Positions 54,979 to 64,000 of a stretch of DNA of 64,000 nt are shown here, piece by piece. The stretch is from Saccopteryx bilineata (taxonomy: Eukaryota > Chordata > Mammalia > Chiroptera > Emballonuridae), in contig NC_089495.1 of the NCBI RefSeq assembly GCF_036850765.1, forward strand, positions 204,539,847 to 204,603,846, in the 5' to 3' direction. The number at the start of each line of letters is the position of its first letter. The first letter of the stretch is position 1. The translations under genes and the position numbers were made by a program. The notes below the pieces were generated by a model. The model was not told the DNA's origin. It saw only the letters and a list, made by a program, of their open reading frames with translations, and did not search any database.

Positions 54979-55440
54979 CACGTGCGCGCGGGTCAGAATC
55001 TCTCTCTCTCTCTCTCTCTCTCACACACGTGCGCGGGTCAGAATCTCTCACACACACGCGCGCACGGGTCAGAATCTCTCTCACACACACGCGCGCGCAC
55101 GGGTCAGAATCTCTCACACACACGCGCGCACGGGTCAGAATCTCTCACACACACACGCGCGCACGGGTCAGAATCTCTCACACACACACGCGCGCACGGG
55201 TCAGAATCTCTCTCTCTCTCTCTCACACACACGCGCGCGCGGGTCAGAATCTCTCTCACACACGCGCGCGCGGGTCAGAATCTCTCACACACACGCGCGC
55301 ACGGGTCAGAATCTCTCACACACACGCGCGCGCACGGGTCAGAATCTCTCACACACACACGCGCACACGGGTCAGAATCTCTCACACACACACGCACGTC
55401 AGAATCTCACACACACACACGCACGGACGCACACACACGC
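54858..55440 (+). repeat. ~31-34-bp minisatellite
   Basis: About 15 copies of a unit that starts GGGTCAGAATCTCTC and ends in CACACACACGCGCGCAC. Units start near 54858, 54937, 54990, 55035, 55066, 55101, 55132, 55164, 55198, 55241, 55272, 55303, 55336, 55369 and 55398. The first units have longer TC or CA stretches. Long frames over it code for His-Thr, Arg-Ala or Ser-Leu repeats and are artefacts. Confidence 0.97.
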
Positions 55441-55605
55441 ACACGTTGGTCTCTTTCCCTAGGTAACAAAGTCTTAGAAGAAAGGTTCCAAGCTGACTTG
55501 GAACCAGCCCTAGTCATCTCTGTCCCTAGCACAACACCAGCGCATAGCATATTCCCCATAAATGTGTGTCGACTTGGAAGAGAGCCTGGCAGGCGTGCAG
55601 GCGGG

Positions 55606-55633
55606 GGTGTGTGTGTGTGTGTGTGTGTGTGAG
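55606..55633 (+). repeat. (TG)n microsatellite
   Basis: About 14 TG units. Confidence 0.95.
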
Positions 55634-56078
55634 TGTAGCTTTCGGCTCCCCGGGGCCACCTCTGGGTCTCCTCTTCAACCACATTGTTAAGGAATCTGGT
55701 TCTTTCCGTTGAAGGGAGGAAGTGTGGTGTTCCGTGTGTGGGCGCTGGGCCCTCAGCTCTGCCCCTAGCTGTGGTGCCCTTGGGCGGCTGGGACAGGTAC
55801 CTGATCTGGAGATAGGCCTGGCATGGGTGCCCACTTTTTTTGGGGGGACGTGGGGGGCTGTTGCAAGGCAGTCTCACAGGGCCCTGGCCCCGAGATGCCC
55901 CGTGTGCGGTGTCTGGATGGCCTTTCACCATCAGGGGATTGTGCTGTTCGTGTAGGATGCAGCCCACCTCTTCCCAGTTTGGGGTCTCAGGGCTGGGGAT
56001 GGCGGGGGATCGTTCTGGGGCACAAGAAGGGGATCCAAGCCAGAGAAACGCTCTGCAGGGCAGCTCGCTGCTGCTGGC

Positions 56079-56097
56079 CCGCCCGCCCGCCCGCCAG
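56079..56097 (+). repeat. (GCCC)n tract
   Basis: Four to five GCCC units, with i-motif or quadruplex potential. Confidence 0.85.
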
Positions 56098-56365
56098 CCA
56101 GGGGCCGGGTCTCATGCCGTCTCTACCCAAGAACCGGGTGCAGTGGGGGCGAGTCCTTCATTGTCAGACGAACGCCGCATTACCCGTTCCACGCTGGCAT
56201 CACGCGGGGGCCGTTCGGCCAGGTCCGTGCGTCTCCCTGGCTTCGCAGCGGAGTCCAGGGAACGGACAGCCTGGTCCCCACTCTTGAAAGGACTGAAGGT
56301 TTATCCGGGGAAAGGCAGGGAAGAGAGCCAGCGTGCTGACATGCTGCAGCTGAGGGGCGTGGACC

Positions 56366-56403
56366 TGCCCAGTGGCCTGCCCAGTGGCCTGCCCGGCGGC
56401 CTG
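56366..56403 (+). repeat. 13-bp tandem triplication
   Basis: Three tandem copies of CTGCCC(A/G)G(T/C)GGC. Confidence 0.85.
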
Positions 56404-56604
56404 GGCCGCGGGTGGCTTGTGTGAGTGATGGAGGCTAAGCTGGAGTTGAGGGAGTGGGGGCCGTGGGTGGAGTTTGTGAAGGGGTGGGGCGTGTGTGGAG
56501 TTTGGCTCGGGGAGCACGGCTGAGGTCTGGGCATCGCATCATCGCGGCCAGGGGGCCGCTGAGCAGAGGTGCGGAAGCAGGACGGAGTGTCTGGGCCCCT
56601 GGGA

Positions 56605-56720
56605 CTGTGCCCATCTGGCCCTGCCACTTGTTAGCTCATGACCTTGGGTGAGGGCCTGAGCCCCTGGAGAGTGGGGTTCTCACCTGCAGAAGGGGGCTGC
56701 TGTCTGTGCCCGCCTGGTGG
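56605..56720 (+). repeat. MIR-like remnant
   Basis: CCCTGCCACTTGTTAGCTCA followed by TGACCTTGGGTGAGGGCCTG resembles plus-strand MIR. Confidence 0.55.
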
Positions 56721-57199
56721 GCCCGTGGTCGGGGCGAGGCGAGATGGTCCGAGGGGAGCGCTTGGCACCTGAGGAACTCTGGCTTCTGTTGTCCTTGTGT
56801 CGAGCGTGGCCGAGTGGGGCGGCAGCGTGGGGGCCTTCAGGCCTGCGCCAAGCGGCCGTGACGCCCTCTGCTCCTCGGTGACAACCCTGGGTGTTCAGTG
56901 CAGCGCTCCACAGGCCTCTCTCTGGGCGGGGACAGCCCTGCCCCAGGTCCTGTGCTCTTTGGGAGAGGATACTCCTGTGTGGCTCCACGTCAGAGCCACC
57001 AGCCTGTGCTGGCCCCCAGCGCGCTCCCCACGTGGACCTCCACATGGCCAGCCGCCTGCCTCGCTTCCTGCGGTCCTCTGCCCGGTGTCCCCTGACCAGT
57101 GAGGTCCTCCGTGGCCAAACAGGCCAGCAGTCCCGCTGGCCCCTCTCTCTTCTTCCTGGGCTTTGTTTCGCTCTGCACCCCTCACCAGCACCACCACCA

Positions 57200-57360
57200 C
57201 CGTCGTGTGTGTTTCCTGCCCATCGTCCGTCCGTCCCTCCCACTGGGCCCTGAGCGCCGGGAAGACCAGGACTCCGTCTGGCCCACAGCCCACTTTCCCA
57301 GCCTCTAGACAGGCTCTGGGCTCATAGTAGGTCCCGGGGAAACACTGTTGAAAGAATGGA
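57200..57360 (+). mobile_element. LINE-2 3' end remnant
   Basis: CTGAGCGCCGGGAAGACCAG, CAGGCTCTGGGCTCATAGTA and CACTGTTGAAAGAATGGA follow the L2 terminal sequence. Confidence 0.7.
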
Positions 57361-57837
57361 GGGGGCATGTCGAGGAGGGGGTGCTTCCAGCTGCAAATAG
57401 AATACTCGGTCCTTTGAAAAGAAGGAGCATTTCAACAACGTCTGAACCAGGAGAAGGCCTTCCTACCTCAGCCGTGACTTCAGGTCACACACAGCCTGCT
57501 TACAGGGTCCCGCGGACAGCCAGGGAGGAGCAGGAGGCCTAAGCAAGGATGTCGCTGGTTCTGGCTCCAAGAGCCTGGATGGGCCTGGTACCTCTGAGGG
57601 TCCCTCTCCGTTCTCACTCAGGTGCTGCCGGTCAGCCCAGGGGGGAGAGTTTTGTTGTCCCTTCGGGCCCTTTCTGCAGAGTGGAGCTTTCTGAATGTGT
57701 GTGTGTGCACGTGTGTGCGCCTCCAGGTGTGAGAACCTCGTCTGAGTGCATGTGAGTGAGCATGTTTTCACCCGGGGAAGAGTGTGGGTGGATATGCTTG
57801 TGTCCAAGGAGCAGCCTGCAGGGAGGAGGCAGAGTAA

Positions 57838-57897
57838 GAGTGTGTGTGTGTGTCTGTGTGTCTGTGTCTGTCTGTCTGTGTGTGTGTGTCTGTGAGA
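57838..57897 (+). repeat. (TG)n/(TCTG)n microsatellite
   Basis: Mixed TG and TCTG units over about 60 nt. Confidence 0.95.
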
Positions 57898-58232
57898 GGG
57901 GACAAAGATGGGGTCTCCATCCCCTGAGGCTCTGAGTGTGTGTGCTGCACGGGGGACCCCTGAGCTGGGCAGCGCTAGTGTCCTGGCCCGACTCACGTCC
58001 TCTGGACTCGGCCCCAGAGGGTATAGGCTGGAGCTGCACAGAAGCTGTAAATTCCAGGAAACTCCCTGCCAGCCCTGCGTGTGGGGGAGGGGCGGAGGCC
58101 GAGCCGAGGTTCCCTAGCACTTGGGGGAGCAGATGTGTCTGCCCCAGGGACAGCAGCAGCAGAAAGTTGAGACTGAAGTGTGTTTGCTCACTATAAAAGA
58201 GATGTTTGTGAGGAGGCCCTGCAGGGGAGGCT

Positions 58233-58278
58233 TTGGTGTGTGTGGGGTGTGTGTGTGTGTGTGTGTGTGTGTGGGGGG
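58233..58278 (+). repeat. (GT)n microsatellite
   Basis: About 18 GT units with a GGGG interruption and a G-rich end. Confidence 0.95.
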
Positions 58279-59298
58279 TGCTCTGCCAGCAGCCCTCACT
58301 GGGGGCCCACAGAGGCCATTGTGTTTCTCGGGAGGGGACAGGGTGTGGGGGCCGCTGGGTCATCTTTCTTGCGATTTACAGCAGCTCCCAGGCCAGGCGC
58401 AGTTGCTTCTGCTCCTGAGAGGTCTGGCCCGGAGGAGGTGGGGTCCCTTCCCTCTGGAGGGCCGGGTGGAAGGGGCCCCGCCCTGGGGGTTCCCGGATGA
58501 CTGGGCCAGGGCTCACTGAAGCCAGCCATGGCCGAGGAGGGAGAGGAGGCAGGCGTGGTCCTCGTGGGCAGGCCCTCCGGCTGTTTGCAAGGCCCTGGCG
58601 GCCCCCCAGGCCCTTGAGCCGAACCCCTCTTTGCGTCCGATCGGAACCCTGGCCTGCCCCACCCCCTTCCTCCTCTGCACTTCTGGGGCCGGTCTCTCCA
58701 GCTCTGGAGGCTGCCCAAGAGCATATCTCTGAAGCGCAGCGAAGGTTAGGAAGAAGGAAGACAGAAATGTCCTCTGGGCTGGGGGAGTGGGAGAAAGGAA
58801 TTCCATGCATGCTCCGTGGAGTCGAGGCGGCAGGCCTGGGGGTGGGGGGCGAGGCCACTGGCTTGGCCTAGGAGGTGCCCAGCGTGTCCTGCTACCCACT
58901 TCTGGCCGCTGGACCCTGTGCCCAGGGAGCCCTCTTCCCCGGGCCGTGGGTAGGGAGCAGGGAGCCATGGCCCTTGTTTACAGAGCTTGTTTCAACCTTG
59001 GCTCACAAGGGTAAGAGCCAGGCCCCTGCCATCCGCCCCTGCAGGATGCGAGACCTCGTAATTGTCTTCAATTACAGAGCGCCGGCCCTCAGCCCTGGCT
59101 TCCGACAGGAACCAGAGCCCCAGCCACTTCCACGGGGGGCAGGGAAGCAGTCCGGCCCCCCGGGCAAGGTCTGGGGGCTGCCCGTGGTCTCCTGGGCACT
59201 GCCAGATGCCCACGGGCCCTGCGGCTTCCCCACGGGGCTGCGGGGGGCCGCGGAGATCCCACCCCCACTGAACGCCCCCCTTCTCTGTCCCCGGTCAG

Positions 59299-59440
59299 GA
59301 TGAAACCTCTGTGAGCAGTGAAGATTTTGATATGAACGACTCCACATGGATGTCAGCTGACCCGCACCTGGCCTCCAGCCTGAGCCCCAGCCAGGACGAG
59401 AGGATGCGGAGCCCGCAGAACCTCCCCAGCCAAGAGGACG
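59299..59440 (+). CDS. NOL4L: NOL4L coding exon with the short-isoform start codon
   Basis: This 142-nt exon enters in phase 0 and leaves in phase 1. It encodes [11 protein letters not shown], then [17 protein letters not shown], then [19 protein letters not shown]. The human 436-residue NOL4L protein begins with [12 protein letters not shown], so the ATG at 59332-59334 is the expected start of the short isoform; it has G at -3. In the long isoform the same codon is internal. The acceptor is GGTCAG at 59293-59298 and the donor is GACG|GTGAGT at 59441. The Ser-rich acidic stretch around SSEDFD and the SPSQ and SP motifs look like phosphorylation sites, by inference only. The next exon lies beyond the window. 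Confidence 0.96.
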
Positions 59441-62400
59441 GTGAGTGTCCCTGGGTGGCTGGCGGGGTCAGCGAGCAGGACGACAGGGGCCCAGGAATCC
59501 GGGGCTGCGGGGCCGGGGCCGCTGGTGGCAGCTCGGGCTTGTGGCCCCCTGCCCCAGCCTCCTCAGCACCTCCGCGCACCTCACCTCCCGGCTCCTGGTT
59601 CCCGGGAGACGGGTCGTTCCTCCCCAGGATGAATGAAGGGGGCTCTCCGGACTGGCCCCTGGCGGGCACGCTGCTGGTGTGTTTGCCCCGGTGCCTGTGG
59701 CCCAATGGGGTATGGATTTCGAGGTGATTGTGATTCGGGTCCAGGAAGGTTAACCGTGCGCCTGACCCAGAGCAGCAGCAGCGAGAGCTGGCTCAGGGTC
59801 CCGCCTGTCGCCTGGTGACCGGGTGGGCAGTGCGCTTGTCCACGTGTGCCCCCAGCCCAGGCTCTCCCCACCCCGACCCCGCCGCCGCCTCCAGCCTCCC
59901 TGAGAGCAGGGACTTCCTCTTTGGGGGGGGGAGAGTTGGGGTCAGAGGTCACGCCCCACGCTCCCTTGTGGAGGCCCTGACCCTGATGCTCCGGGCTCTG
60001 GGTCACACCCCATGCCTGGCCCGGTTTGGTGCAGCGGGCGGCCTGAGGTGGCACCTGGGTAGTCAGAGTGTCCCGGCCGGGCTGTGTTTTCTGGGGCGGG
60101 GGTGACGGGGTCAGGGAGAACCGGGGTGTCGAGCCAGCAATTAGGAGGGGTTGAAGGTCGGGGCCTGGAATGTGCGAGGGAGGCGCAGGGTTAGAAAGGG
60201 GTGTGATGTTAACTCTGTGAAACGGGTTGGCCCGAGAGAGTAAATAAGGGGCAGGAGCCTTGCCGTTGGGGTCAAAGTTCATCTCCATGGCATAACCGAG
60301 CGCCTCCGACTGCCCTCGCAGGCCTGAATCCGGCTTTGTCTGGGCGGGGACCCACCCTGGAGGCAGCTGGGCCGGCCGGGCCAGGGGCCGGGGAGCCCAG
60401 GGTAGTTCTGCAGGAGTGGGGTGTGCGGATGCCAGGGAAGAAAAGGCTTTTGTGCCCACTGCCTCGTGAGGTCAGCACCCCTCCCCGTGCCTCTGTCCGT
60501 GCCTCGGGCCTCCTGGACCTCAGCCTTCCCGCGCCCCCGGTCCTCGGGCGGGCGCAGGCAGCCATGCAGCTGGGGGTGCCCCGCAGCGGGGCTCCCTCCT
60601 CATCTGTGCTGATGGAGAGCCACCCCCACAGGCGACACGCAGGGCCCCTGCAGCAGCACTCGGCCACGGCGTCCATCGTTCCTTCCCAAGAAAGATCCAG
60701 AACAATTTCTTTTTTTTTTTTTTTAAGATTTTATTTATTCATTTTAGAGAGGGAGGAAAGAGAGAGAGAGAGAGAAGGGGGGAGGAGCAGGAAGCATCAA
60801 CTCCCATATGTGCCTTGACCAGGCAAGCCCAGGGTTTTGAACCGGCAACCTCAGCATTTCCAGGTTGATGCTTTATCCACTGCGCCACCACAGGTCAGGC
60901 CAGAACAATTTCTTAAAGAAACACGTAGGAGTAGGCTGCACGGGGGCCATATTGCCCCAACTCATTCTCAGAAACGGCTTATGGTCTTGTTCCTCACAAC
61001 TACACTGTGTGTGTGTGTGGGGGGGGGTTCTAACCTCTGTTGGAGACACTTCCTGGGGCGGTTGGGTGATCTGGGAGCCCCCAGGATTAGGTAGCAGAAG
61101 GGAGTGTCCCCGTGGGGGTCACGGGGCTCCCCCAGCGTCACTGGCCCGCTGCCCGGGGGCTGGCTCATCGTGCTGGTGAAGCGGAGAGAAGCCGAGAGGC
61201 TGGTGGGTCAGCGTGTCCTGCAGCCGGTCCCGCAGGTGGGAGGGCCCAGCCTGGGTGTGGTAACGACCGTGTCCCTTCCCTGTCCATCCCGGCCCGGGAT
61301 GCTGGGGCTGAGGCAGGCTGGCCTGCCGACAGGACGAGGGTGTTGATCGGGGTGGGCGGCCAGAGCTGGAGACAGGGAGGATGGTGTTGACCGTGATACC
61401 ATCAATTTAATTATTTAATCAGAGGCTGTGTCTGGAGACTGTGGGCTGATGTGCTGGCCAGAGGCCAGCCTAGACCCAGCGTGGGGGGTCGCAGGCCGTG
61501 AGAACGCCCGGCCTGCTGGCCTGGCCTCTGCCGCCCCTTCTGGTCCCAGGCCCGTCGGTGACTGCCATGCCTGACCAGAGCAACGGGTTCCCAAGGGGGT
61601 TTGGCTGGGCACGGACCCAGCCTGGAGCCTTCGTCCAGTCCCCAACCCCCACGGTGGCATGCGGCCAGCTCCCTTCTCTGAAGGTGCTTCTTAGAGCACA
61701 GACACAGGCCAAGCTCCTGGTCCCCTTCGTGGGTCAGGGGGAGGCCACCAGGGGCGGCGGGGTGCTCCATTGTGTCTCCCCGTGGTAACAGAGGACTCAG
61801 TGGGGACAGGCCAGGCGGGAGCTGTGGTGGCCTCCGTCCTGAAGCTCCCCTCTTGCCTTCGGGTGGCTCAGCGGGTGGTCTCTGGCCCTCGGGCCTCCAG
61901 GGGAGAGGCAGGTTGGAAAGATGGCGTCTGCGGCCCCCACTGTGAGCTCTGGGAGATGTGGACCGGGCCGGTACTGCGCTCTGCTCTGTCCTGGTGACGC
62001 TGGCTGGCTGCCTGCCGGGCACAGCGGAAGCGCCTGCTTCATATTGCGGCCCAAACGTGTAGGAACAGCCGTTTGTCAAGACCCACCCCCAAGCGCACCA
62101 TCCAGAGCGGGTAGAGGTCTGCCCAGGGTCGGGGACAAGTTGGGTGTTTTGTTCCTGGGTGGACCCCCAATTTGGGCACTTGGGCCTTTTAGCCAGACGG
62201 TGTAGGTGCTCCCAAGGCTGTGCCACTGGCCGATGTCACTGCCCCAAAGCCATTTAGGAAGCGGGTGGTTTGTACAGATTTGCACCTGTGGGTGGGTGTG
62301 TTGGGGCCACTGCTGCCCTGCCCCCTTCTCCTTTTTCAGTTCTAACAAAGGCAGGTGAAGGCAGGGCCTGGGCAGGGCTGGTGCCAGGGATAAGACCGGG

Positions 62401-64000
62401 AATGAGTGAGCGACAGGCTGAGGCCCCCCTGCAGCCGCCCCTACCTTGTCTCAGGTTCGCCAGCCAGTGGGAGGGGGCTCGCGGGAACCAAGCTTGTCTT
62501 TCTTCCCGCAAGCCCACCTCTGCCTGCGAGCCTTCCCTTCCCAAGCCTTCCTCAGAGTCCCTTCCCAGCTCCCCGAGGTCGCAGGATCGCGGCCGGGAGC
62601 ACCCCCTCCGCCAGGCGCACCTCCCCGGGGGCTGCAGCTACCGCGGGTGAGCACATCACCCTTGTCCCTTGTCACGGGAGGGAGCCAAGGATCGGGAAGC
62701 GGGTTTGGGCAACTCCGGCCCGAACCAGGAGGTGCCAAGGTTTCCGGGGACCATGTCTCAGTGAACCGGGGGAAGCTCCCCCACTCCCACGCAGAGCACT
62801 GGCGATTCAGGGGCCCAGAGTGACCCGTTCCTGTGCTGCCCACACACAGCCATGTCTGCACCGGACCCGTCACCGAGCCTGCCGAGGCTTCGGGCTTTGA
62901 GTCCAGGCAGCGCGCTCGTCCCCTCACGGGTGCCGGGAAAAGCATCGCCTCCTGGGGGTGGAGAGAGGACGCCTGGGGGAAGTCACCTGTCACGTCTTTG
63001 TCCAGAGACACTGTGGTCTGGTGCTGACCTGCGACTGAGCAGCCCCTCAGTCTGTGATTGGGCCCTATCGGTGGGTTCTGAGGCCCACCTCTTCCCCAGA
63101 GGCCGGGATCACCCTGGGAGCCAGGACCCTCGTGCTGGGCACAGACAGGTCGAAGTGTCCGGGGGGTGAACGAGCGAATGGGAAAGTGAACGAGGGCCGG
63201 GCGCACAGGCAGGGGGGAGACAGCAGGTCCCCCGACTGGCAGAGGGGGGCCAGGCTGGGGTCCGAGGCATCGGGCAGCGCCGGACAAGGGCCCACTCCCT
63301 CCATTTCCCCTTGATGAGCTGCAGCGGCCTTGCTCTGCCCCTTCCTGAACGGAAAATGTGAGGCTGGGCCTCCAGAAGGGCCGCGTGGGGGCGGGGAACG
63401 GACATTACTCACCTCCTGGGCAGACGGGAAGCCAGCAGCAGGGAGAGCCGAGGGTCCTGCTTCCCTTTTCCTGCAGGGTCACCAGGAGTGGTGGGGGCCG
63501 TGTGGTGTCCTGGGGCGTGTGGGGCCTCCCACCCGGGGCACGGTGCCCGCACGCCCGCCCGCTCCCTGAAAGGTCTGGGCCTCCCCTCCACTGCCCATTC
63601 CCAGGTGATGAGGCTGGACAGAGACACGGAGGGTCCTGGCTTATTAAGCCTTTGGGCCACTGATTGGGGACATTTAAGTCTCCTTTTTTTGCCACAGGGA
63701 GCATCCTCAGGGCTGAGACGAGGTGCTCCACACAGCGGCTGTTGGGTGGCCAGGGGCCGGGACGGGGCCAGCGAAAGCCTCTGGGAGCAGGTGCATTGGG
63801 TGTGATGCTGGAGGCAGGTGGAGCGGGCCCCCGGCCGCCTGCGAAGCTCGGGAAGGAAGCACATCAGGAGGGGCCTGGGAGGGAGGAAGATGCTGAATGC
63901 CAAGGTGGGGTGGGGTCTCCTGCGTTCCATGTCTCCAGAAGCTTCCCGTGGCCCCTCTCCTCCCAACTCCAACCAGGAGAGGAGGGGCAGGGATGCCACA
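59441..64000 (+). other. NOL4L: NOL4L intron, open at the window end
   Basis: This is the start of the intron after the 59299-59440 exon. It contains one SINE (60712-60899) with a clear target-site duplication, a short (GT)n/G run (61007-61027) and otherwise GC-rich sequence. The next NOL4L exon should begin by completing an Asp codon and encode an acidic/Ser-rich stretch. I do not find it before 64000. Confidence 0.75.
60712..60899 (-). mobile_element. Short bat tRNA-SINE
   Basis: A minus-strand copy ending CACCACAGGTCAGGC. It is flanked by the duplication CCAGAACAATTTCTT (60697-60711 and about 60900-60914). It lies in the intron after the last visible exon. Confidence 0.96.

Larger units (their letters stand above)
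24526..59298 (+). other. NOL4L: Large NOL4L intron containing the repeat-dense block and an internal promoter
   Basis: This ~34.8-kb intron separates the long-isoform-specific exons from the shared exon at 59299. It holds L2 and MIR remnants, the LINE-1/SINE/hAT/mariner block (about 28-48 kb), the CpG island with a candidate first exon (49.0-51.3 kb), poly-C runs, microsatellites and the 54.9-55.4 kb minisatellite. Stretches with nothing I can name are 24526-26060, 26621-28170, 28333-29990, 32920-33550, 39430-40637, 42125-42760, 43801-44694, 47376-48990, 51840-52690, 52730-54500, 55441-57190 and 57360-59298. No unexplained reading frame in them matches a family I know. Confidence 0.75.

Noticed and set aside
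54858..55440. CRISPR-like array (regular ~31-34-bp units)
   Set aside because: Units are direct tandem repeats without distinct spacers, and the host is a mammal.
54474..55632. Long open frames (up to 330 codons) with His-Thr, Arg-Ala and Ser-Leu repeats
   Set aside because: They lie on the minisatellite and microsatellites. Open frames over CA/TC/CG repeats are automatic and have no family match.
61745..61765. CTCF-like CCACCAGGGGCGG
   Set aside because: It lacks one G of the core, so it does not fit CCASYAGRKGGC.
61411..63287. Minus-strand frames of 271 and 278 codons
   Set aside because: Composition-driven; no domain, no splice context, and overlapping frames on the plus strand.

Overview
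This is mammalian nuclear DNA, almost certainly from a bat. The evidence is dozens of tRNA-derived SINEs of bat type. They include a long (~370 bp) family with intact Pol III A and B boxes and a shorter family ending in CT-rich sequence plus AAATAAA-type tails. From memory these most resemble the Rhin-type SINEs of yinpterochiropteran (horseshoe-bat-like) genomes. The species assignment is an inference.

The only protein-coding gene I can support is NOL4L (nucleolar protein 4-like, C20orf112), on the + strand. Four coding exons are visible (7645-7800, 13752-13863, 24416-24525, 59299-59440). Their splice phases join without a break (0/0, 0/1, 1/0, 0/1), and their products follow the paralogue NOL4 in order. 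The gene begins upstream of the window and continues past its end, so the whole window is NOL4L transcription unit. The rest is intron, two CpG islands and repeats.

Layout: 0.3-1.1 kb is a CpG island with a possible first-exon donor. 1.4-30 kb is GC-rich intron with MIR/L2 remnants, scattered SINEs and the first three exons. 30-48 kb is more AT-rich, with old LINE-1 segments riddled by SINEs, two hAT elements nested in one SINE, and an internally deleted mariner whose right terminal repeat was hit by a SINE. 49-51.3 kb is a large CpG island with a clean splice donor, read as the promoter and non-coding first exon of the short NOL4L isoform (translation start at 59332). 52.7-58.3 kb carries microsatellites and a ~31-34-bp minisatellite with about 15 copies. 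59.3 kb is the fourth exon.

The most interesting non-genic signals are a built-in CTCF-like core motif in the long SINE family, the nested DNA transposons, the minisatellite, and two very long poly-C runs. I see no new protein-coding system.
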